This document shows positions 1 to 11,531 of a stretch of DNA of 64,000 nt, piece after piece. The stretch is from Lonicera japonica (Eukaryota; Streptophyta; Magnoliopsida; Dipsacales; Caprifoliaceae): positions 16,633,411 to 16,697,410 of the forward strand of contig CM038467.1 in the NCBI GenBank assembly GCA_021464415.1. The letters are read 5' to 3'. The first letter of the stretch is position 1. Each line of letters opens with the position of its first letter. The notes below the pieces were generated by a model. It searched no databases and was not told where the DNA came from. It saw only the letters and a list, made by a program, of their open reading frames with translations. The position numbers were made by a program, and so were the translations under genes.

Positions 1-130
1 AATATCGTCTCGTTCATTGCACGAGTTTATAACTAGTATTATAGTAAAATCGAGGAAGCGTAATAATTATAGTAATAAATATTTTCATTACGAAACCTTT
101 ATTTACTTATTTTAAAACTCTTTCATTTTT
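1..130. repeat. 130-bp direct repeat, copy 1 (includes a Helitron 3' end)
   Basis: These 130 bases recur without a mismatch at 7882-8011; identity stops at 131 versus 8012. The left limit is set by the window edge, so the repeat may be longer. Bases 8-36 look like a Helitron 3' terminus: a short hairpin (CTCGT...ACGAG), then CTAG at 33-36 followed by T. The two copies bracket endogenous pararetrovirus copy A. Confidence 0.9.
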
Positions 131-143
131 AAAACTTCAAACT

Positions 144-149
144 TTTATT
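144..149 (-). terminator. Poly(A) signal AATAAA of copy A
   Basis: AATAAA on the minus strand lies about 115 nt downstream of a TATA-like box at 263-270. That spacing fits the short terminally redundant region of caulimovirid pregenomic RNA. The recognisable viral sequence stops 13 nt beyond this signal, close to where cleavage and polyadenylation would occur. Confidence 0.5.
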
Positions 150-249
150 GAAATAAACAAGGTTACAAAAGAAAAAAGAAAGAAGATTACAGAGAAGGAA
201 AACAGCGGAGAAGAGAGAAAGAAGAGAAAAACAAAGATGCCTTCTCAAA

Positions 250-415
250 CCAACATGCCTCGTTTAAATAGAAGGGAAAAGCAAAACAAACAAAAGTGCA
301 CAGTGAAAGCAAACAGGAAAAGTGCACAGTAAAAGCAAATAGAAAACTTAATTATTTTGCAAGCAAACAAAAGCAAACGAATTATTTTACAAGCAAACGA
401 AAGCAAACGACATAA
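250..415 (-). promoter_or_regulatory. Probable pregenomic promoter of copy A with tandem upstream repeats
   Basis: On the minus strand, TATTTAAA at 263-270 is preceded by two nested short tandem repeats: a roughly 29-nt unit rich in GTTTGCTT (about 356-412) and a unit containing ACTGTGCACTTTT twice (about 297-335). Repeated short modules just upstream of a TATA box, directly downstream of ORF2, match the place of the pregenomic RNA promoter in caulimovirids. Promoter activity is inferred. Confidence 0.4.
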
Positions 416-514
416 TAATTGCCATGGGACCCTCTGGTGGCGTGTGCTAGATAGTGGTGCAGGCGTTTGTCCAAAGTGATCCAAACTTTAATAAAGTTTT
501 CTTAAATAATAATT

Positions 515-1849
515 CTACTCCACTTGATTTTTCCCTTTGTCTTTTACAGGTGAAGCAGTTGAGTCTTCATAAAGACTGGCGAGCCATCTTCCCATATGTG
601 TTGTCATATCCTCATTTGGCTCCGCAAAATCTTCGTCATCAATATTAACCAATTGGGCAGATTCAGATTTTATTTCAGATTTTGAATCCTGAGAAACAGA
701 CATGAAGTCTTCATCCATATCTAACTGACAGGCCAGATTTTGGAGAATTTTAGCTTTAAGCTCCTTGATAGGGGTATTTGGGAATTTCTCTTTAAGAGAG
801 GCCAAAGAAGGAGTTTTAAACTCTGATTTTTCAATAACTTGCTTCTTTAAGAACGCATCATCCTCAGCTGACTTTGTATTAATTTCGAGGAACTCAAATA
901 AATCTTTTTTAATTTGAACTATTAGTTCAGTGGTATCAAATTTAGGCCACCATTTATAATAGTAGTCACGTACTAACAAAAATAACCCATTACTCCTGGT
1001 AGTCGTATTATAGTTCCATTGAAATATCCAGGGAGTATGATATTTTGTAAGAAAATGCAATAATGCAAAATTAGTAATAGGGTGTTGCTCCTTAATAAGG
1101 AGTCTGGGATGATTTTTGCTATAAGCAACAAATAATTCATATAAATTATTCGGGAAAATATCCTCTTCGGGACCATTTAAAATAAACCATTGGAAAAACT
1201 AGTGGGGAAGAGATTCTAAATAAGAATCGTCGCTTTTAAGCTTATCAATACGGAAAAACCAGGTGTGGGAATTGTACTGGTTTTGATATAAAAAGGCTTT
1301 TTTCCAGGCATCAATATAATCCCAATAACTATAATAACGGGGAGCATTTTTATCATCTGAATAACGAGTCTGTAATGCTTGTTCTTTATTCGGATTTAAT
1401 CCCCATTCTTCAATACTAATTACGCCTTTAATAAAAGCTTTACTGAACGCAATTTCTGGGTTAAATGAACCCACATTCCTGTTCATATGCGTAAATACTA
1501 CGCTCTCCGTATCTTTAAGAATGGCCTCATAATATTCTCTAGTTTTTCCGCTAATAAGTGGAAAATCCATATTATTCTCGAAATATCTTTGGGCAATAGT
1601 CCCTGGGTTCATTGCAAATCTTTGATCCCCCTTTTGTAAATACAAAACAAAATCCTGTTGTGGCTTTTTTAAAGCCACCTGAACTTCCTCTTTAAGAGCC
1701 TCTTTAAAAGTCCCTGGCGGTTTAACCTGAGAAGAGGACGCTTGAGATTTAATCCCAGAAGTACCAATATTTCTTGCAGGAGACCTTTGAGGTCCTCCTC
1801 TACCTCTGTTTCCTCTATAAGAGGAAAAGGAACCTGTTGGCCTGCTCAT
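515..1849 (-). pseudogene. Copy A ORF2, unknown-function viral protein, one in-frame stop
   Basis: The frame runs about 444 codons from ATG at 1849 to a stop at 515-517, interrupted once by TAG at 1199-1201; both halves share one frame. The N-terminus is Ser/Gly/Arg rich (SRPTGSFSSYRGNRGRGG). A central aromatic-rich region follows (YSYWDYIDAWKKAF, HTWFFRIDKL), and the C-terminus is acidic. The start codon overlaps the polyprotein stop as ATGA, which suggests translation by termination-reinitiation. Florendoviruses are known for an ORF2 of unknown function downstream of the polyprotein, and I assign it on that basis. The relative in copy B supports that this was a real gene. Confidence 0.7.
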
Positions 1850-2589
1850 GAGGCCTTTCCCTGCAAAAATTCCCTAGTTAAGAAATCAGGAAGAGAATTT
1901 GATTCTCCTTTTATAAATTCTATTTTAAAATCAAATACTGATAAAATTGCTTGCCATCTAGCAAATATTTGTTTGGAAGCAATATTTTTTACATCTTTTT
2001 CAAGCACATCTTTCGCTGCTTGACAATCAATACGTAAGAGAAATTCTTGATTCAATAAATCTTCTTGGAAATCAGAAATACATTCAACAACAGATAATAT
2101 TTCTTTTTTAATAGTAGAATAGTTTTTCTGAGCATTATTCCATTTACCAGAAGTGAATCTAGATAATATTTCTTTATCAGAATCTTTAAACTTTTGTTTA
2201 AGAATTCCTCCATAGCCAATATCAGAGGCATCTGTTTCAACAATTTTAAATGAGTAAGGTGAAACTAATGCCAAACAAGGAAGTTGTTTAACTTTAGATT
2301 TAATAATTTTTACAGCAATAGTGTGTCTTTCAGACCATGGGAGAGGATTTTTTCTCAGCCTTTCATATAGAGGAATACAATCGGTAGCTAAATTTTTATA
2401 ATAGTCACGAATATAATTTAGAGATCCTAAGAATCTCTGTAATTGAGTTTTATCACGAATTTCATCAGGAAATTTTTCAGCAAACTCAATGGCCCTATTA
2501 ATAGGAATAATATTTCCCTTAGTAATTTCATGTCCTAAAAATCTTATTTTTGTTTGAAAAATACTCATCTTTTTAGCCGACACAACCAA
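1846..2589 (-). pseudogene. Copy A polyprotein, RT C-terminal end and RNase H
   Basis: 247 codons in a different frame from the upstream RT segment, overlapping it by 25 nt, so a small indel near 2590 splits the polyprotein. The sequence shows the connection region after RT (IRFLGHEITKG, LQRFLGSLNYIRDYY), then RNase H with the first acidic residue in VETDASDIGYGG, the second in KKEILSVVE and the third in LRIDCQAAKD. It ends FLTREFLQGKAS and a stop overlapping the ORF2 ATG. RNase H removes template RNA during reverse transcription. The domain itself looks complete; only the upstream junction is broken. Confidence 0.85.
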
Positions 2590-5354
2590 ACGGCATTCTT
2601 TATAATTTTAATAAAAATTTGTATATGTTTAATATGCTGATCAATGCTATTAGAAAAAATGAGAATATCATCAATGTAAACAATAGAAAAAGTGCTATAA
2701 GGAGTAAAAATGTCATTCATAATATTCTGAAATTCTGAGGGGGCATTTTTAAGCCCAAATGGCATAACATTCCATTCAAAATGTCCAAACGGGACAGTGA
2801 AAGCAGTTTTATACCTATCAGCTTCAGCAATTTGAATTTGCCAATATCCAGATTTTAAATCAAATTTGGAGAAAATAGTAGCAGCCTGTAAACGGGCTAA
2901 TAAATCTTTCTTATTAGGGAGAGGATATCTAATCCATTTCAAGACTTTGTTTAAAGGTTTATAGTTAATAACTAATCTAGGGGCACCACGCTCAATTTCA
3001 GATGCCTTGTTAACATAAAAGGCAGTGCAGCTCCAAGGAGAATAACTTTTCCTAATAAGGTTTTTCTCTATAAGAGAAGAAATCTCACCTTTACAGTGCT
3101 CTAAGAGAATAGAATTCATTTGGGCAGGTCTAGCTTTAGTAGATATATTTTTCTCATCAAAATTTTCTTCATAAGGAAGAGGAACAATATGTTTCTTTCT
3201 ATTCCAGAAAGCGGTAGGGATATCACTACAGACTTCTCTAATAATTTGTTCATGTAGTTTCTTAATAGTCGCTTTATTTTTATCGATTTGAAGATTAATG
3301 TTCATAATTTTTAAATCTTCATTCAAAAATTCAATTTGTTTTTCTTTAAAAACAAGTTTATCCTTAACCTCATTAACTTCCTTAATACGAGGTTTAGTAA
3401 TAAATTTAAATATAACATCTCTATTATCAAATTGCGTAACTAGACCCCTTTCATCCTTGGTAAAGGGCTCTATAAGTTTTATAAAAGGAGTACCTAATAT
3501 AATACGCTGAGATAAATTTTTAATTAAAATAAAAGTGCTTTTTATGCACATGCCATCATTACAAACATAAGCATTGGATAATTTAAAATTAATTTTGAGC
3601 TTATTACCTCCCGCACTAGTCATAGATTCAGAAGTTTTTTCAAAATATTTAGTTGGGACTAAACCTTCCCTAATACAATTCATATCAGCTCCTGTGTCAA
3701 GAAGAGCTATGTCTTTAAGAATAAAGTCTTTATCCACAACAATAGTAATATTTATGTACCATTTTTGAACAATAACTTGATCTATAAGATTAAGGAAATT
3801 GTCACTAGTATTAAGGACAACAGTTTGGGAAGAACTCTCAGTAATAGTAGGAGATTTTTCTAGAATAGAGAGACGAAATTTAATATCTCTAACCTCAGTT
3901 TTAAGACTATTAATTTCTGTTTTTAAGTCCGAAATAGTAACCTCTTTCTCCGGAGTTTTATAAAAACTTTCAAGGATATTATGTAAAGAATATGGTTCTG
4001 TACTAGGTAATATATTTTTTTCTGTTTTAAACGTGGTTAGATATTGTTCTATAAGTTTACGTTTAACGTTGGTGTCTTCAACTTGATCTATAAGATCTAA
4101 AATAGACTGTTCTTCTTTAGTCAAAACATTAATACTAAGACCATTAGTTTCTAATATCGCCTTATAATAGTCAGTCTGTGATTTGCAATTACAATCAGAA
4201 TCAGACTCCGAATTATTAGAAGAGGCACCAGAAGGGGACTCAGATTTAATATTGTTTACCTCTTCTTCTTCGTTATCTTCCTCATCATCACTAGGGTTTA
4301 ATAAAACCGCCATAAGTTGCCTTTTAAGGCCTTCATCAGCTATTTCATTAAGCTTTTGCTTAGTCCAACACTTATTAGCATAATGGCCAGCTTTACCACA
4401 TTTCCTACAAATAACTTGACTCATATTGGGCTTTTTATTTGGCCCAGACTTCCTATGAGGAGTCTTAGAGGTGGAAGGTTGAGGAGCTTTTTTATGAGAT
4501 TTTTTACGCCTTTTATGGTGTTTTCTAGTTCTATTAGAACTATCAGTAGTTTTCTTAATCCTGGAATAAGGAATACTCATATCATAAGCAAACTGATCAC
4601 AAAATTCTCCTATTTCTTTACGACCAGTTAAATTCTGAGCTTTAAGTTGAGCTTTGAGCTTAATATCATTACATAGAGATAAACCTTCAGCAATACACTC
4701 ACTAATGAGATAACCATAAGTATAATCCTTATAAGGAATGGAAGTACCACCATGTTTTTTACTAATACGGTCTTTAACCTTTTGGGCAAATAGAGTAGGA
4801 AGACCTGCTATAAATTTTTCTTTCCAAAAATCTGCATTAGCGTCTTCTCTTGTCATAACTTTGGAGAGAAATACATCCTTATACCATCTAAAATGGGTCA
4901 AAGTGGGACACTTCAAATTTATTAATAAATCCTTACTCCTATCTAATATAGTAGGATGAGGGCCTATAAAATGTTGTACAATAGCAGTGAGGAGAGAATA
5001 AACAGCATTCTCTTCAGCTTTAGGTTGGACCTGAGTAATATCCTGTCCTTGCTCATTTTTAATAGTAACATTAATATTAACTATTTTTACAGAATTTTTA
5101 ATCTCAGTCCTCTGACTATCAGTCAGAACGTTATCCCACCAGCCACGCAATTGGCCGGAAAAACCTGCAATCATAAATTCAGCAACACTTTTGTCGCTGC
5201 TACCACTAGCTTTACAAGCAGTACCATACATAGTCATACGGTATAATTGAGTTAATATTTGATATTCGGACATACCGTCAATATACCATTCATAAATTGT
5301 TTTAGCACTAAAATTAACTGTAGGATTAAAAATAGCTTCTTCCTCAAATAACAT
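2565..5354 (-). pseudogene. Copy A polyprotein: coat protein, aspartic protease, reverse transcriptase
   Basis: This 929-codon open stretch is the main part of a pararetroviral polyprotein. Coat-protein signatures lie near residues 55-80 (AGFSGQLRGWWDN) and around 150-200. A basic segment (KHHKRRKKSHKK) precedes a CX2CX4HX4C zinc knuckle (CRKCGKAGHYANKC) at about residue 314. The aspartic protease active site LLDTGADMNC is near residue 550. Reverse transcriptase follows with LVINYKPLNK, FSKFDLKSGYWQIQI, PFGLKNAPSEFQ and catalytic YIDD near residue 890. At both ends the frame shifts into neighbouring segments, one upstream near 5350 and one downstream near 2590. No internal stop is present, so decay is slight. 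Confidence 0.9.
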
Positions 5355-6830
5355 ATCTTGGGGGTAGGACGCTGGTAATAAGTCCTAGTAGGAGCCATTT
5401 GGGTAGTCACATGGGTTTTACCAAACGTTATTTTATTTAGATCTCCTTCCATAGCTAATAACTCATTTTTAAATTGAGTAATATCAGAAAATTCAGTCTC
5501 ATAATCGGAGACATCCTCAGTTTGAGTAATAGGGAGTATCTGTTTTCCATTAAATAAACGGAGTTTTTTTAATTTTTCAGTAAGAGCTTCAACTATCTCT
5601 TTGTTTTTATCATTATGTTTAAATTTCTCAGTAATTTCTATAACAGGTTTAATATAAGAGGTTTCAACCTTATGTTTTTCTATAATAGGAGTAGGTCGCT
5701 TTTCTTCGATAGCTTGAACCTTTTCTAATGTTTCCTCAATACGAGTTAATTGACTCGCTATAGTTTGTATATGCAAATTGGTGTAATTATTTTGCTTAAT
5801 AACCTTATTAAGATCATCAGGACCTATATGAGACGATGTTATCCTAATATTGGACGAAAAGGCATTAGTCTCTAAGGTCTGATTTTCTCCTACCTCTATT
5901 TTCAAGGCTTCAGTAGGAGGATAAAGGGACTGGACCATATTTCCAGAGACAGTTTTCCAAGTTTTATAAAAACTATCTATAGTACAAATATTGGGGTAAT
6001 CTCCCTCATAATTACTATAAAACCAAGTGACAAAAGGAATAACTTCTTCGTTTTCATCAATATGTTCATAGAACTTTGCTTTAAAAAATAATTTCTGTTC
6101 TTCTGAAAATTCAGCAAAAAACCATTTTCTAAAGTCAGAATATTTTTCTTGCATAAACTCTGCATTACAATCAGTTCTCTTATAAGTAAATTCACTTTTA
6201 GTAATAGTCAAAATTTGTTTCATAGCAAAACCTAACTCTGAAATAGTATCAGGTTCATTTTTTGAAGGTTTAGAATAAACACCATGAGGAATATTTTGCT
6301 GAGAATTAATAACTCCTTCGAATTGTAACTCACCATCTTTGGTGCCAGAAACTCCTGCTTCTAAAGAATTTCTAGAAATAGGAATACTAGAGCTAATAGT
6401 AGGGGCAGGTGTATAAAACCTTTGGCTTTCTGAATGAGAAGCCGAAGATGGCCTTTTAGATGAGGTAGATAACCTAGCAGTTTTATTATTATCAAATCTA
6501 ACAATAACATCTCCATCATCAAATTGAAGAATTTCCTCAATTTTTTTATTTTCAACAGGGGTAGGTGGAGCAGCAGCCTCCAATAACCATTGTTCAGGTA
6601 ATTCAATTTCATTCCATTTAATGGTCCTAGGCACGGCTATATCAGATTTTAATAGATTAGTCTCAATAAGTGTCGTTTTACCCTTAGGATCATATCTTTT
6701 AGCATTAGGGCTAAGGGCATTCATAACCTTATAATGGACTCTATAAGTAACATTTAAAGGTTCACTACCTTCTTTCAAATCATAACCATTCATTTGAATA
6801 TTTAAAGTTAAAACATCTAATATTTAATCT
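5252..6830 (-). pseudogene. Copy A polyprotein start: truncated movement protein and coat-protein N-terminal part
   Basis: The frame carries only the C-terminal edge of a 30K-type movement protein (NGYDLKEGSEPLNVTYRV, TIKWNEIELPEQWLLEA). A long Ser/Pro/Glu-rich linker follows, then coat-protein-like sequence with a coiled region near residues 320-400. Viral similarity extends a few codons above the first ATG (6793) to about 6830, where an in-frame stop and unrelated AT-rich DNA begin. The movement-protein core is therefore lost. After about 5355 the frame no longer matches the coat protein, which continues in another frame. The extra codons down to 5252 are out-of-frame read-through. Confidence 0.75.
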
Positions 6831-7580
6831 AATTTATTGTCTCTTTTCTTCTCCTAGCTTGTTTTCTTCCCTCTCCAAGAAAACATGTACTATTACACTA
6901 TTCTATATAAGCATTTAACTATTATATACACTTTACAAAACATTTTATATATAATTATATTATATATAAATAGAATGTAAAATGTTATCTTCTCATGATA
7001 TTGTGTCACACTGCATTAGTGCTTTTCAAATTCTAAATAAATGTTTTTCTTTTTTCCAATTTATATGTTCCTATTTTCCTATTTTGATGCCTTTCTGTTT
7101 TCCCACACTGTCTTTCCTTCATTCATTAAAATTTTCTTTTAATTTTTAACATAATATTAAGTGTAATATATAATATTACAATAATATATATATATATAAT
7201 TTCTTTTCTTTTTCTAGTATCTAGTATCTAATATCTAATATCTCAAATCCTTAATTTATATATCTAAAATTCTAATTCTTACTTGAAAATTTTGATTGTC
7301 AAATTTCAAAATCTATTTCGTATATATCGTTATTTTTCTTTTATCTCTTTTAATCTAATTTTCTTATACAGTGTAACTCTTAAATTTTCAAAGTAACAAT
7401 ATCACTCTTATTAATTACTATATTAATTGTTTTAATAATTTATATTATTTATTATAATAATAATCATATATTATTATAGTATTACAGAAGAAGTAATACT
7501 ATCTCTATTAATTGCTATATTAATAAAATCTATATGATTTATTATAATAATAATCAATACTATAATAATAAAATGGAGTA
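6831..7580. other. AT-rich DNA without genes
   Basis: Very AT-rich sequence with TA-rich runs (for example around 7180-7200 and 7440-7560). No ORF, RNA gene or protein similarity is visible. It separates the truncated virus end from the first Helitron, and whether it is host or decayed viral leader cannot be told. Confidence 0.6.
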
Positions 7581-7917
7581 TCTATACTTAATATATATTA
7601 GTATTATGGAAGGATGAAGGAGTGGTCCTATTTATCGAACTCCGTAATGTTTCTTTTTATTTATTTTTTATTTTTCAAATAATTTTTTAAATACAAATTA
7701 TATCATTTTTTATTTTTTTAAAAAATGCATTAATTTGTATGCGTTATTTTGGGTATCAAAATTTTTTATTATTTAAATTAATTGCGTGTTTATATAGTTA
7801 AAACTCTTTTACATAGATTTGTACTAATATTATATTATTTAATATTTATTTATTTATTACATTTTTTTTAATAATAATTTGAATATCGTCTCGTTCATTG
7901 CACGAGTTTATAACTAG
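7581..7917 (+). mobile_element. Short non-autonomous Helitron
   Basis: It starts TCTATACTTAATATAT after an A and ends CTAG before a T (7914-7917), with a hairpin (CTCGT...ACGAG) about 10 nt before the end. TC start, 3' hairpin, CTRR end and insertion between A and T are the hallmarks of plant Helitrons. At 337 bp it carries no RepHel coding capacity. Confidence 0.7.
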
Positions 7918-8011
7918 TATTATAGTAAAATCGAGGAAGCGTAATAATTATAGTAATAAATATTTTCATTACGAAACCTTTATTTACTTATTTTAAAACT
8001 CTTTCATTTTT
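7882..8011. repeat. 130-bp direct repeat, copy 2
   Basis: It is identical to 1-130. This copy spans the 3' end of the Helitron at 7581-7917 plus 94 bp of its 3' flank. Confidence 0.9.
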
Positions 8012-8021
8012 CATATTTATA

Positions 8022-8963
8022 TCTATACTTAATATTTATTACATGTTATATATAATAATTTAGAGGAAGTGGAAACAATTTAATAGTACAATTAATATAC
8101 TCTAAAATGTGTTTCAAAAATATACTCTAAAATGTTTATCAATATATTACTATTCTAATATAATATTCATGAGTTACTTCTCAATATAATAATTACATCA
8201 ATTTAATCCATTGCTCATTTTTAGTTCTTCACATTATTTTCAATCTCTTCCATACCCCATCAACTTATTGTAAAGATGAAAGTGCATGTTATCATAATTC
8301 CTAAATGTAATTGTATTAATGATTTATAATAATTAAAGACCATTCAGTTTTTAATTCATATAAGCTTTCGGTTTCAATCTTAATCCATTAGTGATGCCTT
8401 TTTTATTTTGAACTATGTCATTTGTCTAACATGCATTTACATATGCTCTCTCTACCTATCCATCTCTCTATGGCTGCATGAAATAGTATGCAAGTATATA
8501 TTTTTTTTTTAAAAGTGCAAGTATATTTTTTTAGAATAGTTCAACTAATACACATTGTTTATTTTTCAACTAACTAGCATCTTCCTCTTCTTCTTTTCTT
8601 TTTTGAACAAAATTTACTATATTTCTATATGTTATTTTATGTCTTAGAGGAATTTGTATTTTCCACTCCTCTCATGAGCCTTTTTCTATGCAATTAAGAA
8701 AACAATTGGAAGGAACACAAAAGCTAACTTTTGTATTTCAATCTACTAGATGATGTAATAAAATTTGTTTATTAAATATATACTATTATTTGTCATTTAT
8801 GTAAATTCGCGTTTGTTATTTGATTTGATAAATTTTATATTTGAGAAAACTTGACAATAATTATATAAGTATAGACATATATACACAAAAATAAACACTA
8901 TATAAATATACTTATGAAAAATAATTCAAACAATGTCCATGCATCGCACGGGTAATAAGCTAG
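8022..8963 (+). mobile_element. Second non-autonomous Helitron
   Basis: It begins TCTATACTTAATATTTATT after an A and ends CTAG (8960-8963) before a T. The 3' hairpin is CCATGC/GCACGG around the loop ATC, with one mismatch. The first 13 bases match those of the Helitron at 7581. It has no coding capacity. Confidence 0.65.
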
Positions 8964-9990
8964 TTCTTAAATATAATTATAGAAGAATTTTTTTCAATCC
9001 ATTGCTTCTATATTAAATATGCCATTTATATATTAATTAAAAATATATTTTATTTTATTTCAATCAATAAATTATTGACACATTAATATATTAAATTTTT
9101 TTAAAAAAAAAATTATGTCACCTAAATTTATTGATTGAAATAAAATCCACCTTTATACCGACTTATTAGCGGTTTTTTCTTTTCTTTTTGCCCTTTAAGA
9201 AGATTACTTATTAGCATTTTTAAAAAAAAATACATTAGCAGTTCAATTGTATATAGATTATATTTTTATTATTTTGTCCTGTTACTAAAATTCAAAATAG
9301 ATAATTTTTCCTCATTAGTTAAAGCCATCATAGATAATTAGATTCTATTGGATTGAAATCAGTAAATTTGAGCCTCCAATCCAAAAAATTAAAATGAAAA
9401 TTGAGCTAATAATAAAAGGTAGAAAGACCTAATAATAAACGAAAAAAAAAAATATCCTCGTAATAAGGAGATCTCGAGTTAAATTTACATTGACGTGATT
9501 ATTGAATTTGTATTTACTCATTGTTTTATTGAAATTAATTATCGTGAATGTTCACAGCAACAAAATAAAAGCTTTGAACCCTACTTCTTGGACAATTTTA
9601 AGGACAAAAAAAGTGTAAAATTAATAATTAGTTTTATAACACACTCTACACGTATAATATAATACTTGGTGATTTTTTATATTATATAAAAATGTTTAAT
9701 ACAAAACATAAACATCAAACGCAATTTGGCCAAACAGTGATAACGTGTACAATTTTAGGTTTGAGATCATGTGTTTAAACCTCTATTTAAACTCACGATT
9801 AAGATAGTTCTTCCATCTCCTACCAAATGCAATCGACCAACCATAGAATGGTATTGCTACCTGAAAGCCCAGGGCTAATAGTAAGACAGAGAGATTTGTG
9901 GAGAGAGGTGCTAACTCAAAATTCCGAGGGATTGACAATTTTGTGTACATACAAACCATGGTTGTGTTTACAATATAGTATAGATTAAAA
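8964..9990. other. AT-rich intergenic DNA with a small gene-like patch
   Basis: Mostly featureless AT-rich DNA. Bases 9783-9935 are less AT-rich and read on the minus strand as an open stretch with a hydrophobic run (LSVLLLALGFQVAIPFYGW) followed by RRWKNYLNREFK and a stop. It resembles a last exon of a membrane protein, but I do not recognise it. Confidence 0.3.
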
Positions 9991-11160
9991 TACATATTTT
10001 CTAAATGTGCTTTTATATACACAATATAACACAATAAGAGACACTAAAAAAAAGATCTTTATTTGTATAAGAGAAACCTATTTAAATATACAACTTTAAC
10101 AAATTTTAAAATCCCACTAAGTAACAAGAGGTTGCAATTTTTTTGTAAAAAATTAACACAAACATGACACAAAATAAAAATAAGACATACTAATAGAATA
10201 TAACATCTCGTGTTAATTTTCTTGTAGTCTTATTTAATTTCTCCTCATGATTGAATTGTTTGCAAAACTAGCATTCTTATTTTAAAAAAAGGACATTGAA
10301 AAATAGAGTTTGTTCGAAAAAGTTTTATGCAAAAGAAATAGGCAATAATATTTTTGTAAATTAAGGGTTATATTTGACCAAACATTAAAAGGGGTGCAAA
10401 GTTAACTTTGCAATGTATTGTTAAATTGTATTTTTTTTATGGAAACATACAAAATTAAGTTTGCACTACATGTTTTTTAACATATTATTATAAATAAGTG
10501 TTTAATTGATATTACTTTAGAATAATTTTAACAAATTACATATTCAAAACCTACATATATTATAAGGAAAATGTATCTACATATTTTCTAATTGTGCTTT
10601 TATATACACAACATAACACGATAAGAGAAACTAAAAAAAAAGATCTTTATTTGTATAAGAGAAACCTATTTAAATATACAATTTTAACAAATTTTAAAAT
10701 CCCGCTATGTAACAAGAAGTTGCAATTTTTCGTAAAAAATTAACATAAACATAACACAAAATAAAAGAAGACATATTAATAGAATATAACATCTCTTGTT
10801 AATTTTGTTATAGTCTTATTGAATTTCTTCTCGTGATTGAATTGCTTGTAAAACTAGCATTCTTATTTTTAAAAAAAAAAGATATTGAAAAATAAGGTTT
10901 GTTGGAAAAAAATTTATGTAAAAGAAATAGGGAACAATGTTTTTTGTAAATTAATGGCTATATTTGACCAAACTCTAAAAGCATTGTAAAGTTAACTTTA
11001 TAATAATTTTTTAAATTGTATTTTTTTTATGAAATCATACAAAATTAAGTTTCCACTACATTTTTTAATGTATTAGTATAAATAAGTATTTAATTGACAG
11101 TGTTTTAGAATAATTTTAACAAATTACATATTCAAAACCTATCTATATTACAAGGAAAAT
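9991..11160. repeat. Two tandem copies of a 0.58-kb AT-rich repeat
   Basis: Copy 1 is about 9991-10577 and copy 2 about 10578-11160, aligned along their length with scattered substitutions and small indels (both contain AGATCTTTATTTGTATAAGA and CAAAATTAAGTTT). Related sequence in inverted orientation lies at 16450-16740 and partly at 13660-13751. This is a dispersed repeat family with no coding sequence, of unknown class. Confidence 0.75.
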
Positions 11161-11531
11161 AAATATCACATTACTAATTTATCAAATTAATGATTCACAT
11201 TTAATTACAATAAATAAAATATTTTTTGGGCCATTATATGTGTTTTCAAAATATCAAATCAAAGAAGTCAACAAATTTTTTTCTCTCTCTTATTCCATCA
11301 GTCTATTCTTTCTCACGGTTTTCTCTTTATTAACTTTTTTTGAAAAAATTTAAATACAAAACATAAAAATTATTAAAATTTTCATTTTTGAAATATATTT
11401 ATTGATACCTATAAAATACGACCCATTATGATTATAAAATTATGCGTAAAAGAAAAAATTCAAGAAAAAGCTTTTGTAACTCATTTTTCTATCTTTAAAC
11501 ATATTTCCTCGTATAACATACATTTAATTAT

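Larger units (their letters stand above)
131..6830 (-). mobile_element. Endogenous pararetrovirus copy A (florendovirus-like, Caulimoviridae)
   Basis: On the minus strand the order is: a short movement-protein remnant, coat protein with zinc knuckle, aspartic protease, reverse transcriptase, RNase H, then a second ORF, then promoter-like and poly(A) sequences. A polyprotein plus downstream ORF2, with the RT motif PFGLKNAPSEFQ, fits the florendovirus group of endogenous plant pararetroviruses; the genus is inferred. The 5' side is truncated inside the movement protein near 6830, where an in-frame stop and non-viral DNA begin. The 3' side ends 13 nt beyond a poly(A) signal. Two frameshifts and one nonsense codon are visible, so decay is light. 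No integrase or LTR pair is seen. Confidence 0.85.

Noticed and set aside
1..8011. The 130-bp direct repeats as LTRs of a retrotransposon
   Set aside because: No TG...CA ends, no primer-binding site or polypurine tract next to them, no integrase inside. One copy contains a Helitron end, so they are host sequence.
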